Of a stretch of DNA of 64,000 nucleotides, positions 63,979 to 64,000 are shown piece by piece. Origin of the DNA: Maccoyibacter sp900556645. GTDB lineage: Bacteria > Bacillota > Clostridia > Lachnospirales > Lachnospiraceae. The DNA is taken from the NCBI GenBank assembly GCA_958349535.1, contig CATWDJ010000005.1, positions 1-64,000 of the forward strand, given 5' to 3'. Numbering within the stretch: position 1 is the first letter of the stretch; each line of letters begins with the position of its first letter. The notes under the pieces are model-generated. The model saw nothing but the letters and a program-made list of their open reading frames with translations, was not told the DNA's origin and ran no database searches. A program made the position numbers and the translations under genes.

Positions 63979-64000
63979 CCTCTTTCCAGAAAAATTGGAT

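Overview
The window looks like a chromosome segment from a low-GC Gram-positive, spore-forming anaerobe, most likely a member of the Lachnospiraceae (Clostridia). The evidence is the sporulation genes spoIIID and sipL, the veg gene, Trk potassium uptake, [FeFe]-hydrogenase-like and Hyp genes, the MOBP-type mobilization genes and AGGAGG-type ribosome binding sites. No rRNA, tRNA or CRISPR array was seen.

Region 1 (about 1-29,578) is the right-hand part of an integrated mobilizable element. Its other end lies before base 1. Its right border abuts the 3' end of guaA, a plausible attachment site. The element has three parts. The first is an AT-rich defence island, all on the minus strand. It holds a small XRE regulator, dptF-dptG-dptH (phosphorothioate-dependent restriction), a consensus promoter under a large palindromic operator, and dndB-dndC-dndD-dndE (DNA phosphorothioation). 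These are followed by an unknown gene, an AlbA_2/HATPase regulator and a decayed YobI-like NTPase gene. An Mrr-type endonuclease with its own promoter lies upstream of the XRE gene. The second part is a mobilization and maintenance module with higher GC: relaxase, MobC, a repeat-rich putative oriT, a ParR-like protein, an actin-like ParM, TnpV, an RHH protein, a tyrosine integrase and an excisionase. The third part is a divergently read XRE repressor with two operators and an FRG-domain gene at the border.

Region 2 (29,579-46,461) is chromosomal: guaA, a hypoxanthine/uracil-DNA glycosylase, a soluble fusion of a hydrogenase-like H-domain with a chemoreceptor signalling domain, a MIF-like protein, spoIIID, trkA-trkH, a divergent cis-prenyltransferase homologue and a Cache chemoreceptor. 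The minus-strand genes that follow are a DUF3006 gene, map with a SEC-C domain, a SurA-N-like membrane protein, yqeY, an NlpC/P60 hydrolase, sipL, veg and a PrcB-like lipoprotein.

Region 3 (46,545-63,978) holds plsC, a 213-bp imperfect inverted repeat, murF-ddl, long-form hpf, a short-chain dehydrogenase and a secreted lipase. Next come a BMP-family nucleoside ABC importer, a MATE transporter, and a hypB / iron-sulfur flavoprotein / hypA operon. A divergent FadR-type GntR regulator faces this operon, and matching TGGT-N3-ACCA operators lie on both sides of the shared intergenic region.

The most notable content is the combined Dnd modification and Dpt restriction system on a guaA-associated element, with its promoter-overlapping palindrome. 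The repeated palindrome at the AlbA_2 gene, the oriT-like repeat region, the plsC-murF inverted repeat and the GntR/hyp operators are further items worth checking.
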